A DNA stretch of 64,000 nt from NCBI RefSeq assembly GCF_007858285.1, contig NZ_VFIL01000002.1:643173-707172 (forward strand), written 5' to 3'. The translations under genes were made by a program, and so were the position numbers. Positions 52,878 through 61,005 of this stretch are shown piece by piece (within the stretch, counting starts at the first letter, position 1; each line of letters starts with the position of its first letter). The DNA comes from Pseudomonas brenneri. Its GTDB lineage: Bacteria; Pseudomonadota; Gammaproteobacteria; Pseudomonadales; Pseudomonadaceae. Under the pieces are notes generated by a model that was not told where the DNA came from, made no database searches, and worked only from the letters and a program-made list of their open reading frames with translations.

Positions 52878-53204
52878 CTACAGGGCGCTGAAGGCATAAG
52901 CCCGCTCGACCTTGCATACCCGTGTCTGAAAGGCTGAGTACCAGGTGGCCCGGCCCTGTTCGCGCACTTCACGGTGCTCGGCGTGTTGTTTCCAGGCCAG
53001 GATGGCCGCCTCGCAGGCCCAGTAGGACACGGTAATCCCCAACCCATCCTCGCCCCGGGCCGACTCTACGCCGAGAAACCCCGGTTGCTCGCGGGCCAGT
53101 TCGAGCATGCGTTCGGCGGCCTGTGCGTAGCCTGGATCGGTGTCGGTGCGCAGGGAGGTGAAGATCACTGCGTAATAGGGCGGGGCGGGTGTCTTGGCGA
53201 TCAT
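52878..53204 (-). CDS. Antibiotic biosynthesis monooxygenase-type (ABM) protein
   Basis: A 108-residue dimeric alpha+beta-barrel protein: YYAVIFTSLRTDTDPGYAQAAERMLELAREQPGFLGVESARGEDGLGITVSYWACEAAILAWKQHAEH. The family includes quinone-forming monooxygenases and heme-degrading enzymes; the reaction here is unknown. ATG at 53204 overlaps the stop of the upstream amidotransferase-like gene (ATGA), so they are coupled. Confidence 0.85.
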   Translation of the reverse strand: MIAKTPAPPYYAVIFTSLRTDTDPGYAQAAERMLELAREQPGFLGVESARGEDGLGITVSYWACEAAILAWKQHAEHREVREQGRATWYSAFQTRVCKVERAYAFSAL

Positions 53205-53908
53205 GCCGAACACGCCTGACAGGCCATGAGCCATGCCGTGACCAGCGGCACGCTGGCTCCCTTGAGTGCCGCGCGCTCTGGCTGGAACAGGGTGGCGACA
53301 AAAAACGGATGGTCCAGCAGTTCCAAGGCCCGTACCTCGCCCGCTGAGTCATGGGCGCTGCCAATCAGATTGTCCTCCAGCAACGCCTGTTCGAAGTCGT
53401 GATTGACGCCATAGCGGCAACGATAACCCTCCTGGATTTCAAGGGTGCCATAAGCCTCGGCAATCCGTGTGAACGCCATCAGGCGTACCGGGGCGATCGT
53501 CTCGACCAAGGCGCACGCCAAGGGGGTGATCACCGCACGTGGCGCATCGGGTGCCAGTTCGCCATGTTCGGCATCGGCCCAGCCCAGCACATTGCGCGCA
53601 TATTCCAGCACAGCATGTTGAAAGCCGCCGCAGGTGCCGAGGAAAGGACGCCGCTGTTCGCGGGCAAAACGGATCGCCCGCAAGGCACCGTCGATATCGC
53701 GATAGGGGCTGGCAGGTACGCACCAGAACCCGTCGAAGGGCTGCAAGGCTTGGGCGTCGATGAGGGTGTCAGTGGCCAGCCATTCAACCTGTATCGTCAG
53801 GCCCAGCTGTGCGCTGGCCTGTTGCAATGCAAGCGGGATGGCTTGGTGTGCTGTCACTTGCGGGTCGTAATCGCCAATCAGGGCGAGGTGCAGGGCAGTG
53901 GGGTTCAT
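53201..53908 (-). CDS. CTP synthase C-terminal-like class I glutamine amidotransferase, atypical
   Basis: A 235-residue protein similar to the glutaminase domain of CTP synthase. The nucleophile loop is FLGTCGGFQHAV with Cys93, but the catalytic His-X-Glu of normal domains is replaced by Gln209-Pro-Glu211 in VATLFQPE. The group is known as CTP synthase C-terminal region-related (seleno)protein. Loss of the histidine suggests it does not hydrolyse glutamine in the usual way and may have another use for the cysteine. Divergent from a LysR gene. Confidence 0.83.
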   Translation of the reverse strand: MNPTALHLALIGDYDPQVTAHQAIPLALQQASAQLGLTIQVEWLATDTLIDAQALQPFDGFWCVPASPYRDIDGALRAIRFAREQRRPFLGTCGGFQHAVLEYARNVLGWADAEHGELAPDAPRAVITPLACALVETIAPVRLMAFTRIAEAYGTLEIQEGYRCRYGVNHDFEQALLEDNLIGSAHDSAGEVRALELLDHPFFVATLFQPERAALKGASVPLVTAWLMACQACSA

Positions 53909-53951
53909 AGCTGGCGTCCAATGGCTTGTCGAGTCCTGGAGCGCACTATAG

Positions 53952-53981
53952 ATTGGCGTTCACGCAATCAATATTGGCGTT
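53952..53981. promoter_or_regulatory. Direct repeats between the amidotransferase and LysR genes
   Basis: ATTGGCGTT occurs at 53952-53960 and at 53973-53981, 21 bases apart (two helical turns), overlapping the shared promoter region. Likely a LysR-type binding site. Confidence 0.45.
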
Positions 53982-53988
53982 ACTCCAC

Positions 53989-54876
53989 ATGCTCAATGCA
54001 GCCACGCACTATCAGCTCGACTATCCCGACCTGGCACTGGTCCTTGCCCTGGTGCGTGGTGGCACCCTGGCCCGGGCGGCGGCTTTGCTGCGAGTGGATG
54101 TGTCCACGGTGTTTCGGGCTGTGCGGCGCCTGGAATCGTCACTGGGCCAGGTGCTGTTCGAAAAGAGCCGTGCCGGTTACCTGCCGACCAGCCTGGCCAC
54201 GACACTCGCCCAGCAGGCGGAACGTGCCGAGCAGGCGCTGGAAGCGGCGCGGGTAGGGGTGGAGCAGGGCGGCGAGGTCATCAGCGGCACCGTGCGCCTG
54301 ACCTGCACCGACTCGGTGTTGCAGGGCCTATTACTGCCGGCCCTGGCCCGGTTCATGCCGGGCTATTCGGCGCTGACTCTGGAACTGAGCACGTCCAACG
54401 ACTTTGCCAACCTCAGCCGACGCGATGCCGACATTGCCCTGCGCCTGACCCGCACACCCCCGGAGCACTTGGTGGGACGGTGCTTGGGGACGGTGTCCTA
54501 TCGCGTCTGCGCCAGTCCCGGCTATGCACAGCAGCACGACACTCAGGACCTGGCCACCTTGGCCTGGATCGCCCCGGATGACTTCCTGCCCGACCATCCC
54601 ACCGTGGCTTGGCGTCGCCAGCACTTGCCTGGCGTCAGGCCCAGCTACCGGTGCAACAGCATGTTATCCGCGACCGAGTTGGTACGTGCCGGCCTGGGCG
54701 TGGCGGCGCTGCCGGATTTTCTGTTGGGGGAAGGCCATGGGTTGCAGCCATTGGGGCCGGCACTCGCGGGGCATGATACGGCGCTGTGGTTGCTCACACG
54801 CCCGGACTGCCGGGCACTGCGATCAGTGGTGACGTTGTTCGATGAACTGGGCCGGCACTTGCGCCAGCCCTCGTAG
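53989..54876 (+). CDS. LysR-family regulator, divergent from the amidotransferase-like operon
   Basis: A 295-residue LysR protein with the helix-turn-helix RGGTLARAAALLRVDVSTVFRAVRRLESSLGQVLFEK (about residues 23-58) and a C-terminal effector domain. It probably controls the divergent amidotransferase-ABM operon 80 bases away. The start at 53989 (MLNAATHYQLDYPDL) gives normal length. Confidence 0.88.
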   Translation: MLNAATHYQLDYPDLALVLALVRGGTLARAAALLRVDVSTVFRAVRRLESSLGQVLFEKSRAGYLPTSLATTLAQQAERAEQALEAARVGVEQGGEVISGTVRLTCTDSVLQGLLLPALARFMPGYSALTLELSTSNDFANLSRRDADIALRLTRTPPEHLVGRCLGTVSYRVCASPGYAQQHDTQDLATLAWIAPDDFLPDHPTVAWRRQHLPGVRPSYRCNSMLSATELVRAGLGVAALPDFLLGEGHGLQPLGPALAGHDTALWLLTRPDCRALRSVVTLFDELGRHLRQPS

Positions 54877-54900
54877 ACGCCGGCAAGCCGGTCTCTACAA
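54872..54900. repeat. REP-like hairpin (GTAGACGCCGGC type)
   Basis: TCGTAGACGCCGGCAAGCCG followed by GTCTCTACA forms an imperfect hairpin overlapping the 3' ends of the convergent LysR and transducer genes. Confidence 0.6.
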
Positions 54901-56214
54901 CCCGGCCCGTTCATTGGCAAACATTCTCACCGCGCGTACGGCATCGCTGGTGCCTTCGCGAATTTGCAGGATCACCGTGCCGGCCTGATTGGCCAGTTCT
55001 ACGCCTTGGGCGGCGCGGTCGCGGGTGTTGTCCATGCTGTCGATAGCCTGGCGGGTTTCGCTCTGGATCATCTCGATCATGCTCGAAATCTGTGCCGTGG
55101 AGCCGCTGGTGCGTGCGGCCAGTTGCCGGACTTCATCGGCGACCACCGCAAACCCGCGGCCCTGGTCACCTGCGCGTGCGGCTTCAATGGCTGCATTCAA
55201 GGCCAATAAGTTGGTCTGGTCGGCAATCGCGCGAATGGTGTTGACGATGGCGGTAATCTGCTGCGAACGCTCGCCCAGCTTGGCGATCAGTCGGGATGAG
55301 CTTTCAATGTCGGCGGCTATGTCATGGATGCCGCTGGCGGTCTGCTCAATGACCTCGGCGCCTTTTTCGGCGATATCCCGGGTTTGCAGGGAAATGTGAT
55401 ACGCCTGGGTTGCACTCTGGGCATCTTCGGCGTGCTTTTGCACCATGGCCGTGACGTCGGACGCGAACTTCACAATCTTGCACAAGCGGCCGCTGGCGTC
55501 GTACACCGGGTTGTAGTTGGCTTCCAGCCACAGCGTCTGGCCGCTGCGGGTGAGGCGCTCGAACTGGCCGCTGAACAACTGACCCTGGTTCAGCCGGTGC
55601 CAGAACTCACTGTACTCACTGCTGTTGGCAAGTTCCGGTTTGCAGAACAGGCGATGATGCTTGCCCTGCAGCTCTGCCAGGCTATAGCCCATGCGCTGGA
55701 GGAAGTTCTGGTTGGCGGTAATGATGCTGCCGTCGAGGTTGAATTCGATCACGGCCATGGCTCGGTCAATCGCCTCAAGCTTGGCGTTGGTTTCGCTTTC
55801 GGCCTGCATTCTGGCGCTCACGTCCAAGGCGTACTTGACTACTTTCACCACGCGGCCGGATGGGTCGCACACCGGGTTGTAGCTGGCTTCCAGCCACACC
55901 GAATGACCATCGGCGGTCACGCGCTCGAAGGTCCCGGACTGGAATCGGCCGTTAGCCAATTGCGTCCATAACTGGCTGTACTCGGCGCTACGGGCAAACG
56001 CGCTGGGGCAGAACAGGCGATGGGATTGCCCCACCACCTGATCTTCGCGGTAGCCCATGGTCTGCAGAAAGTTGGTATTGGCACGCAGGACGTTGCCTTG
56101 CAGGTCGAATTCAATGACCGCCATCGAGCGTTCAATTGCATCGAGCAGGCTGGCTTGTTGGCTGACAGTGTCTTGCAGGGCAGTAATGGTTTTTTTATGG
56201 GCGCTAAATAGCAT
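54895..56214 (-). CDS. Cytoplasmic PAS-PAS methyl-accepting transducer (BdlA-like), second copy
   Basis: A 439-residue chemoreceptor, the same length and layout as the protein at 24746-26065. Two PAS domains (around residues 24-125 and 145-245) contain MAVIEF and [16 protein letters not shown], followed by the signalling hairpin [34 protein letters not shown]. No membrane segment. Homology suggests redox- or cyclic-di-GMP-linked biofilm control. The two genes are diverged paralogues, not a recent duplication. It lies near a GGDEF gene on the same strand. Confidence 0.88.
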   Translation of the reverse strand: MLFSAHKKTITALQDTVSQQASLLDAIERSMAVIEFDLQGNVLRANTNFLQTMGYREDQVVGQSHRLFCPSAFARSAEYSQLWTQLANGRFQSGTFERVTADGHSVWLEASYNPVCDPSGRVVKVVKYALDVSARMQAESETNAKLEAIDRAMAVIEFNLDGSIITANQNFLQRMGYSLAELQGKHHRLFCKPELANSSEYSEFWHRLNQGQLFSGQFERLTRSGQTLWLEANYNPVYDASGRLCKIVKFASDVTAMVQKHAEDAQSATQAYHISLQTRDIAEKGAEVIEQTASGIHDIAADIESSSRLIAKLGERSQQITAIVNTIRAIADQTNLLALNAAIEAARAGDQGRGFAVVADEVRQLAARTSGSTAQISSMIEMIQSETRQAIDSMDNTRDRAAQGVELANQAGTVILQIREGTSDAVRAVRMFANERAGL

Positions 56215-56512
56215 GGTCGCGGACTCGGGCAAGCAAAGTGCGAGGCGTTATCCCTGGGTGCGCTTGTACGCCGTGAGGCTTCATGGCCCACGGTAGACTT
56301 GCTCATTGCCGGCTTCCTTTATACCGACAGGCGGTGGAACTGAGAGCTGAGAGTCATGGGCGGTGACGGAAGTTCGCGCAAAAAACGGCGAAACTCACAT
56401 GATCCGATAAGTGGTGGCATTTTGATTTTTTGTAGGTGCCGGCCGGTCTGCAACGGGCGCCAAGCTGGCTTCCACAAGATGGACGAAGACACGGCCTGGA
56501 TAATTAGCCCAT
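56215..56512 (-). other. Intergenic region between transducer and diguanylate cyclase genes
   Basis: 298 bases with no gene. It contains a degraded REP-like sequence near 56432-56480 (TTGTAGGTGCCGGCCGG...). It probably includes the transducer promoter (near 56215-56330). No further structure seen. Confidence 0.4.
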
Positions 56513-57571
56513 TCAAGCGGAACGTGCGATCCGCGATTCGGCGACCGTCACGCGATTGCGCCCGGTCCCCTTGGCGGCATACAGCGCCTGGTCCGCAGCA
56601 TTGAGCCACATATGCGCCTGGGTGAAGTGCACCTGGTAGGCCGCCAGGCCAATGCTCAGGCTGACCCGCAGCTCAGGAACCTGTGGGTCTCGGTAGCGGT
56701 TGAACATTTCCCGCAGGCGCTCCATCACATAGCTGGCCTGTTCCAGCGGTACGTCCGGGAGGATCACACAGAATTCGTCGCCGCCGTAGCGGCCAGCCAA
56801 GTCATTTTCCCGCACGTTGCGCAGCAATTCCTTGCTCAGTTGCCGCAAGACCCGATCGCCGACGATATGGCCATAAGCATCGTTGATCTGCTTGAAGTGG
56901 TCGATATCGATCAGCGCAATGGTGGCCTGGGACTGTTGCTGCTGGCACGTGTGGAACTTCAGTTGCAGCAGGTCCTTCCAGGAGCCGTGATTGAGCAGGC
57001 CGGTCAGGCTGTCGGTACGGCTCAAGGCACTCAGGGCGCGCTTGTGTTCCGAGAGCTTAATAGCCAGGCGATAACTGGCCATGCCGATGGCAACGGGGTA
57101 GAGGATCAACATCGGCAGGCAGGCATACACCTGGATCAGGCCGACATTGGGGTTGAACGAAGGGCCAAACACCAGCCAGGCCAGTGCAACACCTGCCAGT
57201 TGTGCGAGCAGGCCCTGGATCATCAGCTGTTTGCCGCCCGCCGCGACGTTGTGCATGGTCATCATCGCGAGGATAGTCACCGCGGTCAGCGGCGTGAATT
57301 GCGTGGCTGCGGCCCAGAACCCACCGGACAGGGAGTCATAGAGCAGGTTGCGGCGCTCGGCCTGGTAGGGGAACGCTGCATGGCTCGACAGCTGGTACGC
57401 CAGGTGCGGCCAGATAAAGGCGTTGAACAGCCACAAGCCCCAGATCCAGCCTGGCATCGCCAGCGGATACAGGGCTGCGAACACGCACAGGCTGCCAATA
57501 CCCAACCCGATCATGCGCGGCCGATAAATGCGCCGGGCAAACGACAGCCCTTTGCCTCGAAGGTTTTCCAT
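56513..57571 (-). CDS. Membrane diguanylate cyclase, MASE2-GGDEF
   Basis: A 352-residue protein. Residues 1-180 form a MASE2 membrane domain with about five hydrophobic segments (RIYRPRMIGLGIGSLCVFAALYPLAMPG, WIWGLWLFNAFIWPHLAYQLSSHAAFP). The GGDEF domain (about 185-345) has an intact active site RYGGDEF (263-267) and an intact product-inhibition site REND (254-257, five residues before GGDEF). It should make cyclic-di-GMP under feedback control. The E. coli relative DgcC (AdrA) has the same layout and drives cellulose synthesis. Confidence 0.92.
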   Translation of the reverse strand: MENLRGKGLSFARRIYRPRMIGLGIGSLCVFAALYPLAMPGWIWGLWLFNAFIWPHLAYQLSSHAAFPYQAERRNLLYDSLSGGFWAAATQFTPLTAVTILAMMTMHNVAAGGKQLMIQGLLAQLAGVALAWLVFGPSFNPNVGLIQVYACLPMLILYPVAIGMASYRLAIKLSEHKRALSALSRTDSLTGLLNHGSWKDLLQLKFHTCQQQQSQATIALIDIDHFKQINDAYGHIVGDRVLRQLSKELLRNVRENDLAGRYGGDEFCVILPDVPLEQASYVMERLREMFNRYRDPQVPELRVSLSIGLAAYQVHFTQAHMWLNAADQALYAAKGTGRNRVTVAESRIARSA

Positions 57572-57768
57572 AGATCCCTGCGTCAGGTTCTTCTTTTTTT
57601 AGGTGGCGAAGGCGTACCTTATCCAAAGGCCATTTACGCCAGATGACAGGCGATTATTGTCAGGGATTTACGCAGGAATAATCAGTGTCCTTCCAGGCCA
57701 TTTGCGCGGCTATTGCGAGGGTTTAAGGCAAAAACGACCTGTCAGTGTCTTATTGACGACAGAGGGGG

Positions 57769-58392
57769 TTACCGCGGGGCGGCGGCAATCTCGTAGCCGG
57801 CCAGGAACAGATCCATTGCCGACTCGATCACGTTGGCCTGGGTGGGCGCGTCGAGGGTGGGCTGGCCCAGGGTGATTTGTGGCCAGAAAGCGAATGCCTT
57901 GAGCAGGCTTTGTACCTGGTGGGCGGCAAAGCATGGGTCGACGGGTTTGAGTCGTCCGTCTTCCTGCGCTGCGCGCACCCATAAGGTAAAACCCTCTTCG
58001 CGCTCGCTCAGGCGATTGACGATGTCCTGGGCGCGCTCCGGGGAGTGGATGGTCGCGGCAATCGCGACTCGGGCCAGGTCGAGAAAGTTGGCGTCCGACA
58101 TCATTTTCATCTTCGCTTGCAGCAACACGCGCAACTGATCGCGCAGGGGATGTTCGCGGCTGTAGCTGACATCCAGTTGCGCCACGCTGCTGGCCCACAA
58201 CTGATGCAGGATTTCGGTGAACAACTCCTCTTTGCTGGGAAAGTGGTTGTACACCGTACGCTTGGAGACGCCAGCGGTGGCGGCGATCTTGTCCATGCTG
58301 GTGACCTCGAAACCGTTGTCGCGAAACTCGCTGATGGCTGCTGCCACGATGGCTTCGCGTTTGCGGTCGGTGAGGCGTTGAGGTGCAGTCAT
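57769..58392 (-). CDS. TetR/AcrR-family repressor, divergent from MBL hydrolase
   Basis: A 207-residue TetR protein with the helix-turn-helix VSKRTVYNHFPSKEELFTEIL (about residues 43-63) and a ligand-binding helical C-terminal domain. It most likely represses itself and the divergent MBL-fold gene by binding the 22-base palindrome between them at 58465-58486. The inducer is unknown. Confidence 0.91.
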   Translation of the reverse strand: MTAPQRLTDRKREAIVAAAISEFRDNGFEVTSMDKIAATAGVSKRTVYNHFPSKEELFTEILHQLWASSVAQLDVSYSREHPLRDQLRVLLQAKMKMMSDANFLDLARVAIAATIHSPERAQDIVNRLSEREEGFTLWVRAAQEDGRLKPVDPCFAAHQVQSLLKAFAFWPQITLGQPTLDAPTQANVIESAMDLFLAGYEIAAAPR

Positions 58393-58464
58393 GGGGGCTT
58401 TTCGGCTCTGGGAAGAAAATTACACTCGGTAGTTTACTTGGTCCGGGTTTTGTTGCAATCTTGA

Positions 58465-58486
58465 AACTACACTGTGCAGTGTAGTT
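58465..58486. promoter_or_regulatory. TetR operator palindrome
   Basis: AACTACACTG-TG-CAGTGTAGTT is a perfect 10-base-arm palindrome 41 bases before the MBL gene and 73 before the tetR gene. A shorter related sequence (ATTACACTCGGTAGTTTAC, about 58418) may be a second, weaker half-site. Confidence 0.7.
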
Positions 58487-58526
58487 GTTGATCTGCATCA
58501 GCAGAACGTACCGGAGTCACTTTGTA

Positions 58527-59582
58527 ATGGCCACGATCTCTACCCGTCTCGACACCTCATCTCCCGCACTCAAGTCGTCCGAGCAGCAGCAAGGTCACTT
58601 CAGTAACCATGCCGCGGTCAACCGCGCAGGCTTTGGCAAAACCCTGCAGATTTTCTGGAAGATGCTTTTTCACAAGCCTCGCAGTACCCGGCCCGTGGGT
58701 GAAATTCCGGTGCAGCGCCTGACGCGTGAACAACTGCTGAGTGCTCCGGATCACAGCGTCTATCGCCTTGGGCATTCCACCGTCCTGCTGAAAATGCGCG
58801 GCAAGTTCTGGCTGACCGATCCGGTATTTGCCGAGCGTGCTTCGCCTTTCAACTGGGCCGGTCCCAAGCGCTTCCACCAGCCGCCCATCAGCCTTGAAGA
58901 ACTGCCGCCGATCGAGGCGGTGATCCTGTCGCACAACCATTACGATCACCTGGACCGCCAGGCCGTGGTGCAATTGGCTGGCAAGACCCGCTATTTCTTG
59001 GCGCCACTGGGTGTCGGTGACACCTTGATCAAATGGGGTGTCGCGCCAGACAAGGTGCGGCAGTTGGATTGGTGGCAGAGCACGGAAGTGGGCGGTATTC
59101 GTTTTGTCGCGACTCCTGCCCAGCACTTTTCGGGGCGTGGACTGTTTGATGGCAACCAGACGCTGTGGGCGTCGTGGGTGATGATCGATGATGCCCGGCG
59201 CATCTTTTTCAGTGGCGACACCGGTTATTTCGAGGGTTTCAAGCGTATTGGCGAGCAGTACGGGCCATTTGACCTGACCTTGATGGAAACCGGCGCCTAC
59301 AACGTCGACTGGCCACATGTGCACATGCAGCCCGAACAAACCTTGCAGGCCCATATCGACCTGAAGGGGCGCTGGTTGCTGCCGATCCACAACGGCACCT
59401 TTGACCTGGCATTCCATGCCTGGCATGAACCGTTTGACCGCATCATGGCCTTGGCCTGGGAGCGCAATGTGTCGATTACCACACCCGCCATGGGCCAGGC
59501 TTTCATGCTGGGTGCACCTGAGCGCGGGCATGCCTGGTGGCTGGATGTCGAGGCTCAGGCGGCAGAACCGCTAGTGAACTGA
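58527..59582 (+). CDS. MBL-fold metallo-hydrolase (NAPE-PLD/UlaG-like)
   Basis: A 351-residue metallo-beta-lactamase-fold protein. The metal site HNHYDHLD (about residues 147-154), FSGDTGYF (about 230-237) and GRWLLPIHNGTFDLAFHAWHEP (about 288-309) are present. Relatives hydrolyse N-acyl-ethanolamine phospholipids or act as lactonase-like enzymes. Substrate unknown. The start at 58527 is the common one; upstream is the TetR operator, so it should be TetR-repressed and induced by the TetR ligand. Confidence 0.9.
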   Translation: MATISTRLDTSSPALKSSEQQQGHFSNHAAVNRAGFGKTLQIFWKMLFHKPRSTRPVGEIPVQRLTREQLLSAPDHSVYRLGHSTVLLKMRGKFWLTDPVFAERASPFNWAGPKRFHQPPISLEELPPIEAVILSHNHYDHLDRQAVVQLAGKTRYFLAPLGVGDTLIKWGVAPDKVRQLDWWQSTEVGGIRFVATPAQHFSGRGLFDGNQTLWASWVMIDDARRIFFSGDTGYFEGFKRIGEQYGPFDLTLMETGAYNVDWPHVHMQPEQTLQAHIDLKGRWLLPIHNGTFDLAFHAWHEPFDRIMALAWERNVSITTPAMGQAFMLGAPERGHAWWLDVEAQAAEPLVN

Positions 59583-59695
59583 AGGGGCAGCAACGTCTGG
59601 TCTGCAAAAAGGACTTTCAAGGTGTTTCTGCCCAGAGAGACGACCGGAAAAGGGTGCGATGATCCCGGAAAGCCATTTTCTGGGAGTGGGGACTT

Positions 59696-60487
59696 ATGGA
59701 GGACAAATGTAGGAAGACCTTGCGGCCATGTGTACCCTGTCCTGTCGGGGTGCATTCAGTATTCCATGGCTTTGATCACAGTGTTTGTAAGCCGAGCGCA
59801 CCGTCGGGGTTGGCGAATACCGTGGGCATTTCTCGGGGCTGCATTGAGTTCCAGTCTTCGGCGGCTCCTGTGGGTGTGGCGACTACGCTCACTACCGTCC
59901 AGGGCCCCAGGTTCGATATCCCCGGCCCGATGATGAAGACCGTACGTGATCCGTCGCTATCGCTTATTGCCTTGAGTGGCCTCGACCCCGCAGGCCAGGT
60001 CATGATGGAAGTCCCACCCATCATGGATAACCGTTCCGCAAAATCTGCTCCTGTCCTGGCCACTTGGCGTATCGGTTTTGCTGACGAATACCTGCGTAAC
60101 GGTGTGCGTGAAACGGTGGAGCACTCCAATGGTTTTCTCCAGGCCCTGGAGGTGCTAAAGGTTGCCGGCGCTGAAGTGCTGCCAGTGATGGCGCAGTTAC
60201 CCGATGCCGCTGCGTATTTCACCCAGGCGTCCAGCAACGAGATCGATGAGCGGGTGAGTGAGCATCGCCTCGACGCGTTGGTGTCCGATGGGCAAAGCCC
60301 AGCCTTCCACGGCTTCTGCAAAACCGGATATCCAGGTGTATGCCAGATATTCAACGATGCTACCGATGGCAGCCATGTCGTACTTTGGTTCTATGGCGCA
60401 CGTTGGGCACGGGACTCACTGTCGGCACTGGTCCGGGCCTATCAGCAGGCCATGCAGGCCGCACACGGTAACGTGCCTGCGAGGTGA
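59696..60487 (+). CDS. Hypothetical protein; amidase-family remnant (possible pseudogene)
   Basis: A 263-codon open frame that resembles the C-terminal half of amidase-signature enzymes: PGPMMKTVRDPSLSLIALSGLDPAG corresponds to the usual GPM-R-TV-DAA-LL--LAG-DP, and DALVSDGQSPAFHGF...ALVRAYQQAMQAA to the amidase C-terminus. The glycine/serine-rich region with the Ser-cisSer-Lys triad is missing or scrambled (only FQSSAAPVG recalls it), so it is unlikely to be active. The N-terminal 40 residues look unlike a normal start. Probably a decayed gene; could also be a new small protein. Confidence 0.45.
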   Translation: MEDKCRKTLRPCVPCPVGVHSVFHGFDHSVCKPSAPSGLANTVGISRGCIEFQSSAAPVGVATTLTTVQGPRFDIPGPMMKTVRDPSLSLIALSGLDPAGQVMMEVPPIMDNRSAKSAPVLATWRIGFADEYLRNGVRETVEHSNGFLQALEVLKVAGAEVLPVMAQLPDAAAYFTQASSNEIDERVSEHRLDALVSDGQSPAFHGFCKTGYPGVCQIFNDATDGSHVVLWFYGARWARDSLSALVRAYQQAMQAAHGNVPAR

Positions 60488-60506
60488 GCCCTTTGCGCGG
60501 TCAGGC

Positions 60507-60881
60507 CTATGCCCCGTTGGGTTGAGGCGTGTTCGACGATGTCGAGCCCAGCATCCGTGCTATTAGGCCACGACGGCCGGGGGCGGCATCGACCTGTGCA
60601 GCGACGGAGCGGCGCCCGCTCATGCCCCATCCTGGCGCAAACCCCGGGAAAAATACCAAGCCTTCGTGTTCCAGGCGAAACGCCAAGGCAATGCGAACGG
60701 CGTCATCCACCTCTTCATGGCTTTCAAAGCGTTGTATGGCGTCCATTCCAACCCCGGCGTGCCGGGCCAGGTCTTCCCGGCTCCAGCCCAATAGCGCGCG
60801 AGCCTGGACACTGTGCCGTGGGGTGAACTGATGAAGGACGATTTGCTGATCTACGGTGGTGCTCACTGCCAGAGAGGACAT
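60507..60881 (-). CDS. HTH-domain protein with SOS-box-like promoter
   Basis: A 124-residue protein with a Cro/C1-like helix-turn-helix (SVQARALLGWSREDLARHAGVGMDAIQRFESHEEVDDAVRIALAFRLEHEG, about residues 24-74) and a C-terminal tail of unknown role (GRRSVAAQVDAAPGRRGLIARMLG). ATG at 60881 follows the start-context ATGTCC; the frame extends to 60902. A CTGT-N8-ACAG site adjoins its -10 box, suggesting LexA or self control. It lies beside the amidase remnant and the uncharacterised gene at 61006. Confidence 0.75.
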   Translation of the reverse strand: MSSLAVSTTVDQQIVLHQFTPRHSVQARALLGWSREDLARHAGVGMDAIQRFESHEEVDDAVRIALAFRLEHEGLVFFPGFAPGWGMSGRRSVAAQVDAAPGRRGLIARMLGSTSSNTPQPNGA

Positions 60882-60915
60882 GGGCTTTCTCCAGGATGCC
60901 AACGGGGGAGGGCAA

Positions 60916-60937
60916 ACTATACTGTGTTTTTGTACAG
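60916..60937 (-). promoter_or_regulatory. SOS-box-like site and -10 of the HTH gene
   Basis: CTGT-N8-ACAG at 60922-60937 fits the LexA consensus of gamma-proteobacteria. On the minus strand TATAGT (60921-60916) directly adjoins it as a -10 box. LexA would then block this promoter until DNA damage. It could also be the HTH protein's own operator (ACTGT...ACAGT). Confidence 0.5.
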
Positions 60938-61005
60938 TTGTTTTGACCGTTCATCAACTGGATCATTTCCTGGCTGGCCGGCCCGCGATTGGCGGGGGCT
61001 GCGGG

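Noticed and set aside
52863..52885. REP element after the DUF2025 gene
   Set aside because: TTGTAGGCGCTGCCTCTACAG only partly resembles the family; too short and asymmetric.
698..54900. Repeated palindromic elements as a CRISPR array
   Set aside because: They are dispersed single elements or inverted pairs at gene ends, not regularly spaced direct repeats with spacers, and no cas genes are present.
56432..56480. Additional REP element
   Set aside because: TTGTAGGTGCCGGCCGG is reminiscent, but the second arm is too degraded to call.
59583..60487. Complete, active amidase
   Set aside because: The Ser-cisSer-Lys triad region is not recognisable and the N-terminal part is too short.
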